Of a stretch of 64,000 bases of DNA, positions 38,004 to 46,113 are shown piece after piece (the first letter of the stretch is position 1; the number at the start of each line of letters is the position of its first letter). Where the stretch lies: contig NZ_RJVJ01000003.1 of the NCBI RefSeq assembly GCF_003751605.1, forward strand, positions 434,001-498,000, in the 5' to 3' direction. Position numbers and translations under genes: made by a program. Under the pieces are notes generated by a model. It had not been told where the DNA came from and ran no database searches. It saw only the letters and a list, made by a program, of their open reading frames with translations. Source of the stretch: Kitasatospora cineracea. GTDB lineage: Bacteria > Actinomycetota > Actinomycetes > Streptomycetales > Streptomycetaceae.

Positions 38004-39194
38004 GTGCGGATCCTGATCTCCGGCGCCGGCATCGGCGGCCCCGCGCTCGCGTACTGGCTCGCCCGGTACGGGCACCGGCCCACCGTGGTCGAACTCGCCC
38101 CCGCGTTGCGGGCCGGCGGGCAGGCCGTCGACTTCCGCGGCCCCACCCACCTGACCGTGCTGCGGCGGATGGGCCTGCTGGAGGAACTGCGCGAACGGCA
38201 GACCGGCGGCACCCCGATGACCTTCACCGACGTCCGCGGCCGCACCCGGCTGCGGCTGCCCGCCGAGTTCGCCGGCGGCGAGGTGGAGATCCGGCGCGGC
38301 GACCTGGCCGGGCTGCTGCACCGGCACAGCGCCCCCGGCACCGAGTACCTGTTCGGCGACACCGTCACCACCCTGCGGCAGGACGAGCAGGACGCCGACG
38401 GCGTCCGGGTGGGCTTCCGGCACGCCCCCGAACGGCACTTCGACCTGGTGGTCGGCGCCGACGGCCTGCACTCCCGGGTCCGCGCCCTCGCCTTCGGACC
38501 GGAACGGCAGTACGTCCGCCACCTCGGCTACTACGCCGCCACCTGGCCCTTCGCCAACCGCCTCGGCCTGCCCGCCGGCAGCACCGGCCTCAACACCCCC
38601 GGCCGGCTCGCCGCCGCCGGAGCCGACCCCCGCGACCCCGAACGGGCCGGCGCCTTCCTGCTGTTCGCCGCACCCGAGCTCGCCCTCGACCGGCACGACC
38701 CCGCCCGCCTCAAGGCCCTGCTGCGCGAGCGCTTCGCCGACCTGCCGCACCCCGTCCCGCAGCTGCTCGCCACCCTGGACGAGGTCGACGACCGCGACCT
38801 GTACGTCGACTCGATCAGCCGCGCCGACGTCCCCGCCTGGTCCACCGGCCGGATCGCCCTGCTCGGCGACGCCGCCTGCGGCGCCACCATCGGCGGCATG
38901 GGCACCGGCACCGCGCTGGTCGCCGCGTACGTGCTGGCCACCGAACTCGCCCGCGCCGACGGCGACCACCGCGCCGCCCTCACCCGCTACGAGCACACCG
39001 TCCGCCCCTACGCCGAACGCTGCCAGCGCGGCGGCGACCGCACCGGCCCCTTCCTCGCCCCGCGCACCGCCCGCGGACTGTGGCTGCGCAACACGCTGCT
39101 CGGCCGGCGCGTGCTGCTGGAGCGGATGCTCGCCATGGGGGAGGACATCGCCACCCTGGACCTGCCCGAACCCGCCCGCGCGCCGCAGCGCTGA
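38004..39194 (+). CDS. FAD-dependent aromatic-hydroxylase-type monooxygenase
   Basis: The 396-residue enzyme belongs to the PHBH/TetX-like class A flavin monooxygenases. The FAD dinucleotide motif LISGAGIGGPALAYWLARYG is at residues 5-24, the DG motif LVVGADGLHSRVR near 155 and the GD motif RIALLGDAACGATIGGMGTG near 290. Such enzymes hydroxylate aromatic or polycyclic compounds using NAD(P)H and O2, and some inactivate antibiotics. AAGGAGG precedes GTG 38004. It is divergent from a TetR repressor with palindromes between. The substrate is unknown; TetX-like detoxification is one possibility, not shown. Confidence 0.9.
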   Translation: MRILISGAGIGGPALAYWLARYGHRPTVVELAPALRAGGQAVDFRGPTHLTVLRRMGLLEELRERQTGGTPMTFTDVRGRTRLRLPAEFAGGEVEIRRGDLAGLLHRHSAPGTEYLFGDTVTTLRQDEQDADGVRVGFRHAPERHFDLVVGADGLHSRVRALAFGPERQYVRHLGYYAATWPFANRLGLPAGSTGLNTPGRLAAAGADPRDPERAGAFLLFAAPELALDRHDPARLKALLRERFADLPHPVPQLLATLDEVDDRDLYVDSISRADVPAWSTGRIALLGDAACGATIGGMGTGTALVAAYVLATELARADGDHRAALTRYEHTVRPYAERCQRGGDRTGPFLAPRTARGLWLRNTLLGRRVLLERMLAMGEDIATLDLPEPARAPQR

Positions 39195-39238
39195 GCGGCG
39201 GGACGGCGATCGACGTGGCAGTACCCTTATTCCATAGA

Positions 39239-39925
39239 ATGCGCGAGGAAGAGGTGACCGCCGTGGCGGACCGGACCGCGAAGACCGAGCTGTACGAGGC
39301 GTTCGCCACCACCGGCAAGGCCCTCTCCAACGGCAAACGGCTCGAACTGCTCGACCTGCTGGCCCAGGGCGAACGCACCGTCGAAGCCCTCGCCAGGACC
39401 GCCGGGCTCAACCTCACCACCGCCTCCGCCCACCTGCAGACCCTCAAGCAGGCCGGACTCGTCGCCACCCGCCGCGACGGCGTCCGGATCCACTACCGCC
39501 TCGCCGGGGACGACGTCGCCGCCCTGTTCGCCCAGCTCCGCCGGGTCGCCGCCCGCCACCAGGCCGCCGTCGCCCCCGCCAGCGCCGCCTACCTCGGCGC
39601 CGACGCGGCCGACGACAGCCTCCCCCGCGAGGAACTGCACGCCCTGGTCGCCGCCGGACGGGCCGTCGTCCTCGACGTCCGCCCCGCCGAGGAGTACGCC
39701 GCCGGACACATCCCCGGCGCGCTCTCCATCCCCGTCGAGGAACTCGCCGACCGGATCGGCGAACTCCCCGCCGACACCGAGGTCGTCGTCTACTGCCGCG
39801 GCGCGTACTGCGCCCTCTCCCACGACGCCCTGCGACTGCTGCACGCGCGCGGCCGCCGGGCCGTCCGGCTCACCGACGGGATGCTCGAGTGGCGGCTCGC
39901 CGAACTGCCCGTCGAGGCCGCCTGA
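39239..39925 (+). CDS. ArsR-family regulator fused to a rhodanese domain
   Basis: Residues about 15-100 are an ArsR winged helix: LSNGKRLELLDLLAQGERTVEALARTAGL split by the family turn, then SAHLQTLKQAGLVATRRDGVRIHYRL. Residues about 125-225 are a rhodanese fold, with VVLDVRPAEEYAAGHIPGALSIP and the active loop VVYCRGAYCALSHDAL, whose first Cys would carry a persulfide. The combination suggests a sulfur- or thiol-responsive repressor. ATG 39239 and downstream GTG 39254 or 39263 are possible starts; AAGAGG favours the last. The gene is alone, 44 bp after the monooxygenase, with ATTCCATAGAAT as a small dyad at its start. Confidence 0.88.
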   Translation: MREEEVTAVADRTAKTELYEAFATTGKALSNGKRLELLDLLAQGERTVEALARTAGLNLTTASAHLQTLKQAGLVATRRDGVRIHYRLAGDDVAALFAQLRRVAARHQAAVAPASAAYLGADAADDSLPREELHALVAAGRAVVLDVRPAEEYAAGHIPGALSIPVEELADRIGELPADTEVVVYCRGAYCALSHDALRLLHARGRRAVRLTDGMLEWRLAELPVEAA

Positions 39926-39987
39926 ACCGGCGGGAACGCCCCTGCGCGGGGGGTGTCGAAGGGGCGGGGGCGGGGGAGCGCCGTCGG

Positions 39988-40062
39988 GCCGGTGCGGGGG
40001 TGTCGCAGGGTCGGCGCGGGGGTGTCGCGGGGCCGGTGCGCGGGTGTCGCGGGGTTGTCGTC
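39988..40062 (+). repeat. Degenerate 21-24-bp tandem repeat
   Basis: Three to four imperfect units of the GCCGGTGCGGGGGTGTCGCG type follow one another upstream of the lipoprotein gene; a diverged copy lies further upstream around 39948. The array is noncoding and GC-rich, with no arms for a hairpin. Confidence 0.65.
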
Positions 40063-40186
40063 GGCGTCGGCTAGAGTCCGGCACGAAAACCGGAGAACGG
40101 CGACGGGGACCTCGGGTAACGTGCCCGTCGGCACCGGGGGCGGAGACACCGCGCCCGGAGCGTTCCCAGGGGGAGAGAAGAAGCTC

Positions 40187-41119
40187 ATGCGCACAACCGG
40201 ACGTACGTTCCTCGCCGTTGCCGCCGTCGCGCTCGCACTGACCGCGACCGGCTGCGGAAGCAAGGGCGCCGGCGGCGACGCCGCCCCGAACGGCTCGGAC
40301 AACGGTAACGGCAATGGCGGCGGCAGCTCGGCGGCCGCCACGAAGGACGCCGCCCTGACGCCCGCCGCGCTGCTCAAGATGGTCGGGGACAAGACCAGCG
40401 CGGCCAAGTCCGCCAAGGTCGAACTGGTCACCGAGATCGGCGGCGCGAAGAACGAGATGAAGGGCGCCATCGCCTGGGACCACGGCATGCAGGGCCAGTT
40501 GACCGGCAGCCTCGGCGGCGCGTTGGGCACGAACATCGCCAAGGCCGGCGGCGACGGCAGCTTCACCGCCCGCTACCTCGGCGACGCGATGTACGTGAAC
40601 ATGGGCGACGGGATGGCGAGCCAGCTCGGTGGCGCCCACTGGATCAAGTACAACTACGCGGACCTCGCCAAGCTGATGGGCCCCTCCGGCGAGAGCCTCA
40701 AGAAGCAGCTGCAGACCGCCGACCCGATCGCCTCGGTGCGGGCCCTGATCGCCTCCGGCAAGATCAACGAGGCCGGCACCGAGACCGTGAACGGCGCCAA
40801 GACCACCAAGTACACCGGCGACGTCACCGCCGACGACCTCGCCGGGCAGGCCATCGCCCAGGGCCTGACCCAGGAACAGGTCGACGGCCTCAAGCAGCAG
40901 CTCGCCACCGCCGGAGCCACCAGCGACCACATCGAGGTCTGGATCACCGCGGACAACCTGCTGGCGAAGAAGGTCGAACAGCTCCAGATGAAGGCCGGCC
41001 TGTTCACCGCGACCGGCCTCTACTCCGACTACGGGACCCAGGTCGAGACCAGCGCCCCGCAGGCGAGCGACACGGTGGACTTCACCGAACTGATGAACGG
41101 CGCCAAGACCGGCAGCTGA
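40187..41119 (+). CDS. Secreted lipoprotein, LppX/LprG-like
   Basis: The 310-residue protein has a signal ending in the lipobox TATGC near residue 23, so it is lipid-anchored outside the membrane. A Gly/Asn/Ser-rich linker follows, then a domain with ALLKMVGDKTSAAKSAKVELVTE, FTARYLGDAMYVNMG, GTETVNGAKTTKYTGDVTAD and VWITADNLLAKKVEQLQMKAGL. This resembles the LppX/LprAFG beta-sheet lipid-carrier family, which moves lipids to the cell envelope. The assignment rests on layout and short strands, not on catalytic residues. Monocistronic; a strong hairpin follows. Confidence 0.75.
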   Translation: MRTTGRTFLAVAAVALALTATGCGSKGAGGDAAPNGSDNGNGNGGGSSAAATKDAALTPAALLKMVGDKTSAAKSAKVELVTEIGGAKNEMKGAIAWDHGMQGQLTGSLGGALGTNIAKAGGDGSFTARYLGDAMYVNMGDGMASQLGGAHWIKYNYADLAKLMGPSGESLKKQLQTADPIASVRALIASGKINEAGTETVNGAKTTKYTGDVTADDLAGQAIAQGLTQEQVDGLKQQLATAGATSDHIEVWITADNLLAKKVEQLQMKAGLFTATGLYSDYGTQVETSAPQASDTVDFTELMNGAKTGS

Positions 41120-41149
41120 CCGGTGGTCAGCGCCGTGCGCAGGGGGCCG

Positions 41150-41181
41150 GGCCGGGCCGGGATTCGTCCCCCGGCCCGGCC
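41150..41181. terminator. Hairpin terminator after the lipoprotein gene
   Basis: Arms GGCCGGGCCGGG (41150-41161) and CCCGGCCCGGCC (41170-41181) flank an 8-base loop, 30 bases after the stop codon. Confidence 0.7.
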
Positions 41182-41285
41182 TCCGCTCGTTCCCCCGGCC
41201 GGTTCCACCGCCGGGGCGGGAACGGGGTGGGAACGGGGCGGAAACAGGCGGTGGGTGGTGGGCGGTCGTCGGTAGGGTCGGGGCC

Positions 41286-41657
41286 GTGTGCACCTACGCC
41301 GTCTTCCCCGCCAAGATGCACTACGCGTGCGTGTCCTGCCGGGTCAGCTTCAAACGCCACCCCGCCGACCACCGCGGCCCCGGCTACCGCTGCCCGAACT
41401 GCACCGGGCCGCTGGCCTGCGCCGGCCACGACTTCGCCGCACCCCGCCGGACCGACCGGAAGGGCTGGTCGGTGGTCGCGGCCGTGCTGGCCGCCGGACT
41501 GCGCTACGAGGGCTTCGAACCCTGCGGATGCGGACGGGAACCCGAGTTCCGCCCCCGCACCCGCGCCCAACTACGGGCCCGCCGGGCCGTCGCCGCCCGC
41601 ACCGGCACCCCGCTCGCCGAACTCCTCACCCGGGCCGACCCGTTGACGGCCGACTGA
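41286..41657 (+). CDS. Small zinc-ribbon protein of unknown function
   Basis: The 123-residue protein has a zinc ribbon made by ACVSC near residue 14 and YRCPNC near residue 34. Later come CGCGREPEF and a basic helix (RAQLRARRAVAARTG). The ribbon may bind nucleic acid or protein. GTG 41286 starts the frame, with GGTAGGG about nine bases upstream. It is monocistronic. The downstream gap of 379 bp contains a 12-bp triple repeat and the cellulase promoter region. No family name can be given. Confidence 0.7.
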   Translation: MCTYAVFPAKMHYACVSCRVSFKRHPADHRGPGYRCPNCTGPLACAGHDFAAPRRTDRKGWSVVAAVLAAGLRYEGFEPCGCGREPEFRPRTRAQLRARRAVAARTGTPLAELLTRADPLTAD

Positions 41658-41681
41658 ACCGGCGGCGGCCTGCCGCCCCGC

Positions 41682-41717
41682 GCGGGTGCTCGGGTGGGTG
41701 CTCGGGCGGGTGCTCCG
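41682..41717 (+). repeat. Three tandem 12-bp units
   Basis: Three units of the GCGGGTGCTCGG type lie at 41682-41693, 41694-41705 and 41706-41717 in the gap before the cellulase gene. The first two differ by one base and the third by one. The rest of 41658-41933 shows no gene. Confidence 0.75.
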
Positions 41718-41933
41718 GTGGCCTCTTCGGTGACCGGGGATGAAAGTTTCCCGGATTCGGCGGGTTGTCGGACCCCCTTCCGAAGTGCGGTGCGACGTGT
41801 GCGAAGGGGCCGTTCGACAGCAGTTCGACAGCGTGGCGCGGGGTCAGCGGCGGGTGGCGGGCCGGGAGTTCGTGGCGCGGGGGGCCTGCCGCGGGGGCGG
41901 GTCGGGCCGCTAGCATCGGCCGCGGTTCGCTGC

Positions 41934-41945
41934 GGGAGCGCTCCC
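41934..41945. promoter_or_regulatory. CebR/CelR-type cellulase operator
   Basis: GGGAGCGCTCCC (41934-41945) is a perfect 12-bp palindrome, with a flanking C and A giving 13 of 14 matches to the known TGGGAGCGCTCCCA site of the LacI-family cellobiose repressors CebR and CelR. It lies 91 bp before the cellulase start and about 18 bp after TAGCAT, a possible -10 box. Cellobiose or cellotriose would relieve repression. Confidence 0.9.
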
Positions 41946-42036
41946 ACGCTTCGGTTCCCGCATCGTCCCCGGTCAGCATGCCCCCACCTCGATGCCGACC
42001 GCCTCTCCCACCCGAGAGCACCCCCCGGAGGACACC

Positions 42037-43488
42037 GTGCACACCCCCGACCCCCACCGGCGCGCCGCCGTCCCGCCCGCCCGGCCGACCCGTCGCGCCG
42101 CCGCCCTCGCCCTCGCCGCCGCGACCGCCGCCGTCGGCCTGGTCGCCGTCACCCAGTCCGGTGCGGACGCGGCCGTGCAGGGCAGCATGGCCGCCGACAC
42201 CCAGTTCTACAAGGACCCGACCTCGCAGGTGGTCAAGTGGGCCGCGGCCAACCCCGGCGACTACCGGGCGCCGGTGATCTCCAAGCGGATCGCCAGCCAG
42301 TCGCAGGGCATCTGGTTCGCCAACTACCGTCCCGACACCATCACCTCCGACGTCCGCACGGTCACCTCGGCCGCCGCCCAGGCCGGTCAGGTGCCGGTGC
42401 TGGTGGCCTACATGATCCCCAACCGGGACTGCGGCGGCGCCTCGGCCGGCGGCGCCCCCGACCTCGGCTCGTACGACGCCTGGGTCGGCAAGTTCGCGGC
42501 CGGGCTCGGCAGTTCGCGCTCGGTCGTGGTGCTGGAGCCCGACTCGATCGCGCTCACTACCTGCCTGAGCGCCCAGCAGCAGAACGACCGGTTCGCCTCG
42601 CTGTCCCGCGCCGTCGGCACCATCCACGCCGCCAACCCGAACGCCAAGGTCTACCTCGACGCCGGCCACTCCGCCTGGAACTCGGCCTCCGAGCAGGCCA
42701 ACCGGCTGCGCAGCGCGGGCGTGCTCAACTCGGACGGCTTCTTCAGCAACGTCTCCAACTTCAACACCACCGCCAACGAGACCTCGTTCGCGCACAACGT
42801 GCTGAACGCCCTCGGCAACCCCGGCAACCTGCACGCCGTCATCGACACCAGCCGCAACGGCAACGGCCCCGCGGGCAGCGTCTGGTGCGACCCGAGCGGC
42901 CGCAAGATCGGCAACTACCCGACCGCCGCCACCAACGACAGCGCGATCGACGCCTTCCTGTGGATCAAGCCCCCGGGCGAGGCCGACGGCTGCGCGGCCG
43001 CGGCCGGGACGTTCGTCCCCGACATCGCCTACCAGCTGGCCCAGAACGCGTCCGACCCGAGCACGCCGCCGACCTCGCAGCCCCCGACGTCCCAGCCGCC
43101 GACCTCGCAGCCCCCGACGTCCCAGCCGCCGACGTCGCAGCCGCCCACCTCGCAGCCGCCGACCGGGAACGCGTCCTGCTCGATCGCGTACCGGGCCAAC
43201 TCCTGGGCGGGCGGCTTCACCGCCGACGTGACGGTGAAGAACACCGGCAGCAGCGCGATCTCCGGCTGGACGCTCGGCTGGACGTTCCCCGGTGACCAGA
43301 AGATCACCAGCGCCTGGAACGCCAAGGTCACCCAGAGCGGGGCCGCCGTCACCGCCACCGACCTCGGCTACAACGGCACCCTGGCGGCCGGTGCCTCCAC
43401 CAGCTTCGGCCTGCAGGCGACGTACGGGTCGAACAACACCACCCCGTCCGCCTTCACGCTGAACGGCGCCGCCTGCACCACCTCCTGA
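42037..43488 (+). CDS. Secreted GH6 cellulase with C-terminal CBM2
   Basis: The enzyme hydrolyses cellulose with inversion (endoglucanase or cellobiohydrolase) outside the cell. In 483 residues there are a long Arg-containing signal peptide (to about residue 43), a GH6 catalytic domain, a linker of PPTSQ repeats and a family 2 cellulose-binding module. GH6 landmarks are YMIPNRDCGG, VVLEPDSIAL with the catalytic-region Asp, VYLDAGHSAW, VIDTSRNGNG and FLWIKPPGEADG. The CBM has Trp residues in SWAGGFTADVTVKNTG and SGWTLGWTFPG and paired Cys at its ends. GTG 42037 has GGAGG five bases upstream. A CebR box controls it. The short loops suggest an endo-acting form. Confidence 0.95.
   Translation: MHTPDPHRRAAVPPARPTRRAAALALAAATAAVGLVAVTQSGADAAVQGSMAADTQFYKDPTSQVVKWAAANPGDYRAPVISKRIASQSQGIWFANYRPDTITSDVRTVTSAAAQAGQVPVLVAYMIPNRDCGGASAGGAPDLGSYDAWVGKFAAGLGSSRSVVVLEPDSIALTTCLSAQQQNDRFASLSRAVGTIHAANPNAKVYLDAGHSAWNSASEQANRLRSAGVLNSDGFFSNVSNFNTTANETSFAHNVLNALGNPGNLHAVIDTSRNGNGPAGSVWCDPSGRKIGNYPTAATNDSAIDAFLWIKPPGEADGCAAAAGTFVPDIAYQLAQNASDPSTPPTSQPPTSQPPTSQPPTSQPPTSQPPTSQPPTGNASCSIAYRANSWAGGFTADVTVKNTGSSAISGWTLGWTFPGDQKITSAWNAKVTQSGAAVTATDLGYNGTLAAGASTSFGLQATYGSNNTTPSAFTLNGAACTTS
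43066..43155 (+). repeat. Six 15-bp repeats encoding the PPTSQ linker
   Basis: Six in-frame copies of a 15-bp unit encode Pro-Pro-Thr-Ser-Gln, followed by a seventh partial copy (PPTGN). They form the flexible, probably glycosylated linker between catalytic domain and CBM2. Synonymous differences alternate between copies, which suggests duplication of a two-unit block. Confidence 0.9.
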
Positions 43489-43501
43489 ACCATCCTTCCC
43501 A

Positions 43502-43545
43502 GCCCCGCCGGCCACCCCCCACCCGTGGGCCGGCGGGGCACCCCT
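43502..43545. terminator. Classic terminator with T-run after the cellulase gene
   Basis: Arms GCCCCGCCGGCC (43502-43513) and GGCCGGCGGGGC (43528-43539) are followed by ACCCCTTTTT, 14 bases after the cellulase stop codon. This is one of the few hairpins in the window with a T-tract. Confidence 0.85.
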
Positions 43546-43569
43546 TTTTCCGGCGGCCCGCGACGCGGG

Positions 43570-43956
43570 TCAGGGCCGGAGCTGAACGGCCGTCACCATC
43601 ACGTAGCCGACCAGCAGTCCGAACAGGCACACCGCCGTGATGTACCGGGGAGTGAACGGCAGCCCCGCGAGCGACGGGTACAGCAGGACGGCGCCGCCCG
43701 CCGCGAGGTCCGCGACGTACAGGCCGTCCGGCGGCACGATGCCGGTGCTGCGGGCGGCCCAACCGGTGGCGATCAGGAACCCCGTCAGCAGGGTGAACCC
43801 GGACAGCAGCCCGGAGCCGATCGCCCCGAGCGTGGGATGCGGTTCCGGGAACGGCTCGCCCTCCGGAACCTCTGGGCGCACCCGGTGCGCCACCGCGAGC
43901 GCGCCCACCGCGAGCGCCATGGCCCCGAGGGCGCCGATCAACGGAGCGGGATTCAA
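43570..43956 (-). CDS. Small membrane protein (three to four spans)
   Basis: The 128-residue protein has hydrophobic spans at LIGALGAMALAVGALAVA, GAIGSGLLSGFTLLTGFLIATGW, VADLAAGGAVLLYPSLAG and YITAVCLFGLLVGYVMVTA. It starts at TTG 43956, which overlaps the stop of the upstream proline-rich gene as TTGA and has GGAGGAG just upstream, so the two are coupled. No family is recognised. The pair probably forms a membrane complex of unknown role. Confidence 0.7.
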   Translation of the reverse strand: MNPAPLIGALGAMALAVGALAVAHRVRPEVPEGEPFPEPHPTLGAIGSGLLSGFTLLTGFLIATGWAARSTGIVPPDGLYVADLAAGGAVLLYPSLAGLPFTPRYITAVCLFGLLVGYVMVTAVQLRP

Positions 43957-44537
43957 CGGCTCCTCCTGGAGAAGGCGAAGTGCTGCCCGGCGAGGGCCGC
44001 GAGCGCGGCCGGCAGCAGGACGGTGACGAGCAGGACGGTTGCCCAGACCGAGGGTTCGAGCGGCCCCGGCCCGGCCGGGGTGTCCGGCGGCGGGGCGGCG
44101 ACCAGGGTCGAGTGGGCGGCGGTGGGGGCGTGCGTGGGGGCAGGGGTGTGCGTGGGGGTGGGAGTCGGTGAGCGGGACGGAGTCGGGGCCGGGGTCGGGG
44201 TGGGGGTGGGGACGAGGGCTTGGGCCTGGGGGTGGTGGGAGGCGGACGGGGTGGGCGGGTGCGGCGGGTGCGGGACGGCGGGTGCGGGTTTCGGCGCGGG
44301 GGCCGGGTGCGTAGTGGGTGCGGGAGTGGGGCTGGGAGTTGGTGAGTGGGTCGGGGAAGGCGAAGGGGTGGGGGCCGGGGTCGGAGAGGGCGAAGGGGTC
44401 GGTGTCGGCGTGGGGGTGTGGCAGTGCCAGGGCCAGGGCCAAGGCGGAGGCCAGGGAGGGTGGTGCGGCAGGGGGAGTGGGGGGAGCGGTGGGTGCGGGG
44501 GGAGCGGCGGCGGGTATGCGCCCACGGCATGGTCCAT
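43953..44537 (-). CDS. Proline-rich protein with C-terminal membrane helix
   Basis: The first 140 residues are nearly pure Pro/Thr/Ser/His repeat (blocks of PTPTPTPSPSPTP), which would be an extended rod. Residues about 160-185 (VWATVLLVTVLLPAALAALAG) form a single membrane span followed by a short basic tail. The topology would be an extracytoplasmic proline-rich stalk anchored at the C-terminus. The coupled gene at 43570-43956 encodes a small multi-spanning membrane protein. Although low complexity, the continuous frame, the membrane end and the TTGA junction support it as a real gene. Function unknown. Confidence 0.6.
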   Translation of the reverse strand: MDHAVGAYPPPLPPHPPLPPLPLPHHPPWPPPWPWPWHCHTPTPTPTPSPSPTPAPTPSPSPTHSPTPSPTPAPTTHPAPAPKPAPAVPHPPHPPTPSASHHPQAQALVPTPTPTPAPTPSRSPTPTPTHTPAPTHAPTAAHSTLVAAPPPDTPAGPGPLEPSVWATVLLVTVLLPAALAALAGQHFAFSRRSR

Positions 44538-44555
44538 TGCCCGATCATCGGACCG

Positions 44556-44648
44556 TCACCGTGGTGCGCGGTAGTCGTTCGGGGTCAAACCCCACCGGCC
44601 GGTGAACCCTCCTGATCTACGGCGGAACGCGTGGGCGAAGGTCGGTCG
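44556..44648 (-). pseudogene. Remnant of an AraC-family regulator C-terminus
   Basis: Thirty codons read RPTFAHAFRRRSGG and then GLTPNDYRAPR-stop, the end of the second helix-turn-helix of AraC/XylS regulators (F-x-x-A-F-R-R...P-x-x-Y-R). No upstream DNA-binding or sensor domain follows in this frame. The fragment overlaps the last codons of the permease gene in another frame, so the permease C-terminus may have been created by reading into this scar. Confidence 0.5.
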
Positions 44649-45901
44649 CCCGTTCGATCGAAGGTGGCGGCGGCGAGGGCCACCGCAGCGGCGGCCAGCA
44701 CCGGCCAGCCCGTGCCGAGCAGCAGGGCCAGCACCGCCGGGCAGCTCACGGCGGCGGCCAGGCGCGGCACGCCGTCCAGGACGCGGACCGCCGCCGCGGT
44801 GCAGGTCAGGTAGACGGTGAGGAACAGGGCGGTGGGGACGGCCACCAGCTGAGAGGTGGTCAGGGCGCCGGTGCCGACCAGGGCGAACAGCGGGACGCCG
44901 GTGAGCACGGTGGCGGCCAGCACGATCAGCGAACCGCGGCGGCCGGCCGCCGTCCCGGACGGGAGCAGGGCGTCCAACAGGGCGGCGGCGCCCGTCAGGT
45001 AGGTGTTGGTGGTGGCCAGGGTGAGCACCAGGGCGGCGCCGGCGGCCAGCAGCGGGCCCCGGCCGCCGATCGCGGCGCGCATCAGGTCGGCCAGCGGGAC
45101 GGAGCCGCCCGCGCCCGGCCCGAGCACCGCGACCGTCGCGGCGGCCAGGCCCAGGCAGAGCAGCGAGGTGACGGCGAAGGCGATCAGCACCACCCGGCGC
45201 AGCTGGCGGCGCGGGTCGCGCAGCCGGGTGGTCAGCGAGGCGGCGGCCTCCCAGCCGACGAACGCGAACATCAGCGGCGGTGCGGCCTGCGCGACGCCGG
45301 TCCAGCCGTGCGGCAGGAACGGCGTCCAGTGCGCGGCCCGGGCGGCCGGGGCCGCACCCAGCACCGCGAACAGCACCAGGCCCACCAGCGCGGACACCAG
45401 CACCAGCTGCAGCCCCGCGCCGGTGCGCACCCCCAGCAGCCGGACCGCCAGCACCAGCACCAGCAGCACCAGCCCCGCCCGGACGGCGGCCGTCCCGTCC
45501 GCGCCGACGGCGGCCGCCGCGTAGCTCCCGCCGATCAGGCAGACCACCGGCGCACCGGCCACCACCCCCGCCAGGAAGCACCACGCGGCGGCCCGGCCCG
45601 CCCGCGCGCCCAGGCCCGCCGCCGTGTACCCGGCGACGCCGCCCGCGGAGCCCAGCCGGGTGCCGAGCGCGCAGAACACCACCGCGATCAGCCCGGACAG
45701 CGCCAGCAGCGCCAGCCACGTCAGCAGCGAGGCCGGGCCCGCCGCGCGCGCCGCGAGCCCCGGCAGGAGCAGCAGGCTCGGGCCGAGCAGCGCGCCGATG
45801 TACAGCGCGGACGCCCCGGCGGTGGAGAGGTGGGAGGACGGGAGGGCGGAGGAAGGACGGATCCGGGGGCGGGGACGGGTGTCTGACGGGCTGTTGGTCA
45901 T
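44585..45901 (-). CDS. APC-superfamily amino-acid permease
   Basis: This 438-residue membrane protein has about twelve spans and the APC opening SALYIGALLGPSLLLLPGLAA, where the glycine-containing first helix binds substrate. GTRLGSAGGVAGYTAAGLG, FVGWEAAASLTTRLRDPRRQL (helix 6-7 region, F-x-G-W/F-E) and TTNTYLTGAAALLDALLP are typical. It would import amino acids or amines by secondary transport. ATG 45901 is supported by AGG upstream. The last 25 residues are hydrophilic and read across an AraC-like scar. An Lrp/AsnC regulator gene lies divergently about 340 bp away and may control it. Confidence 0.87.
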   Translation of the reverse strand: MTNSPSDTRPRPRIRPSSALPSSHLSTAGASALYIGALLGPSLLLLPGLAARAAGPASLLTWLALLALSGLIAVVFCALGTRLGSAGGVAGYTAAGLGARAGRAAAWCFLAGVVAGAPVVCLIGGSYAAAAVGADGTAAVRAGLVLLVLVLAVRLLGVRTGAGLQLVLVSALVGLVLFAVLGAAPAARAAHWTPFLPHGWTGVAQAAPPLMFAFVGWEAAASLTTRLRDPRRQLRRVVLIAFAVTSLLCLGLAAATVAVLGPGAGGSVPLADLMRAAIGGRGPLLAAGAALVLTLATTNTYLTGAAALLDALLPSGTAAGRRGSLIVLAATVLTGVPLFALVGTGALTTSQLVAVPTALFLTVYLTCTAAAVRVLDGVPRLAAAVSCPAVLALLLGTGWPVLAAAAVALAAATFDRTGDRPSPTRSAVDQEGSPAGGV

Positions 45902-46113
45902 GCCCTGATCCTGGCCCCGATCGCGCGGCATCCGCTGGCGAAATCAGCCCCGGAGGAGGGCTCGGGCGGCAGGTTCTGCCGGGAAAGCACCGTTCGGCGG
46001 CAGTGCGTACCGCAGGTGCGGGCCGGGGCGGCGGGGCGTGGCGGTGGGACGGAACAGCGGGCGATGTCCACGGCTCCGGGCCCGACCGCGCCCGCCGGGG
46101 CAGGTGCACCACC

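Noticed and set aside
39988..40062. Tandem GC-rich repeats considered as a replication or attachment site
   Set aside because: No DnaA boxes, tRNA end, integrase or inverted structure nearby; the units are degenerate and look like slippage.
43066..43155. Regular 15-bp repeats considered as a CRISPR-like array
   Set aside because: They are contiguous, in frame and encode a PPTSQ linker between two recognised domains; there are no spacers.
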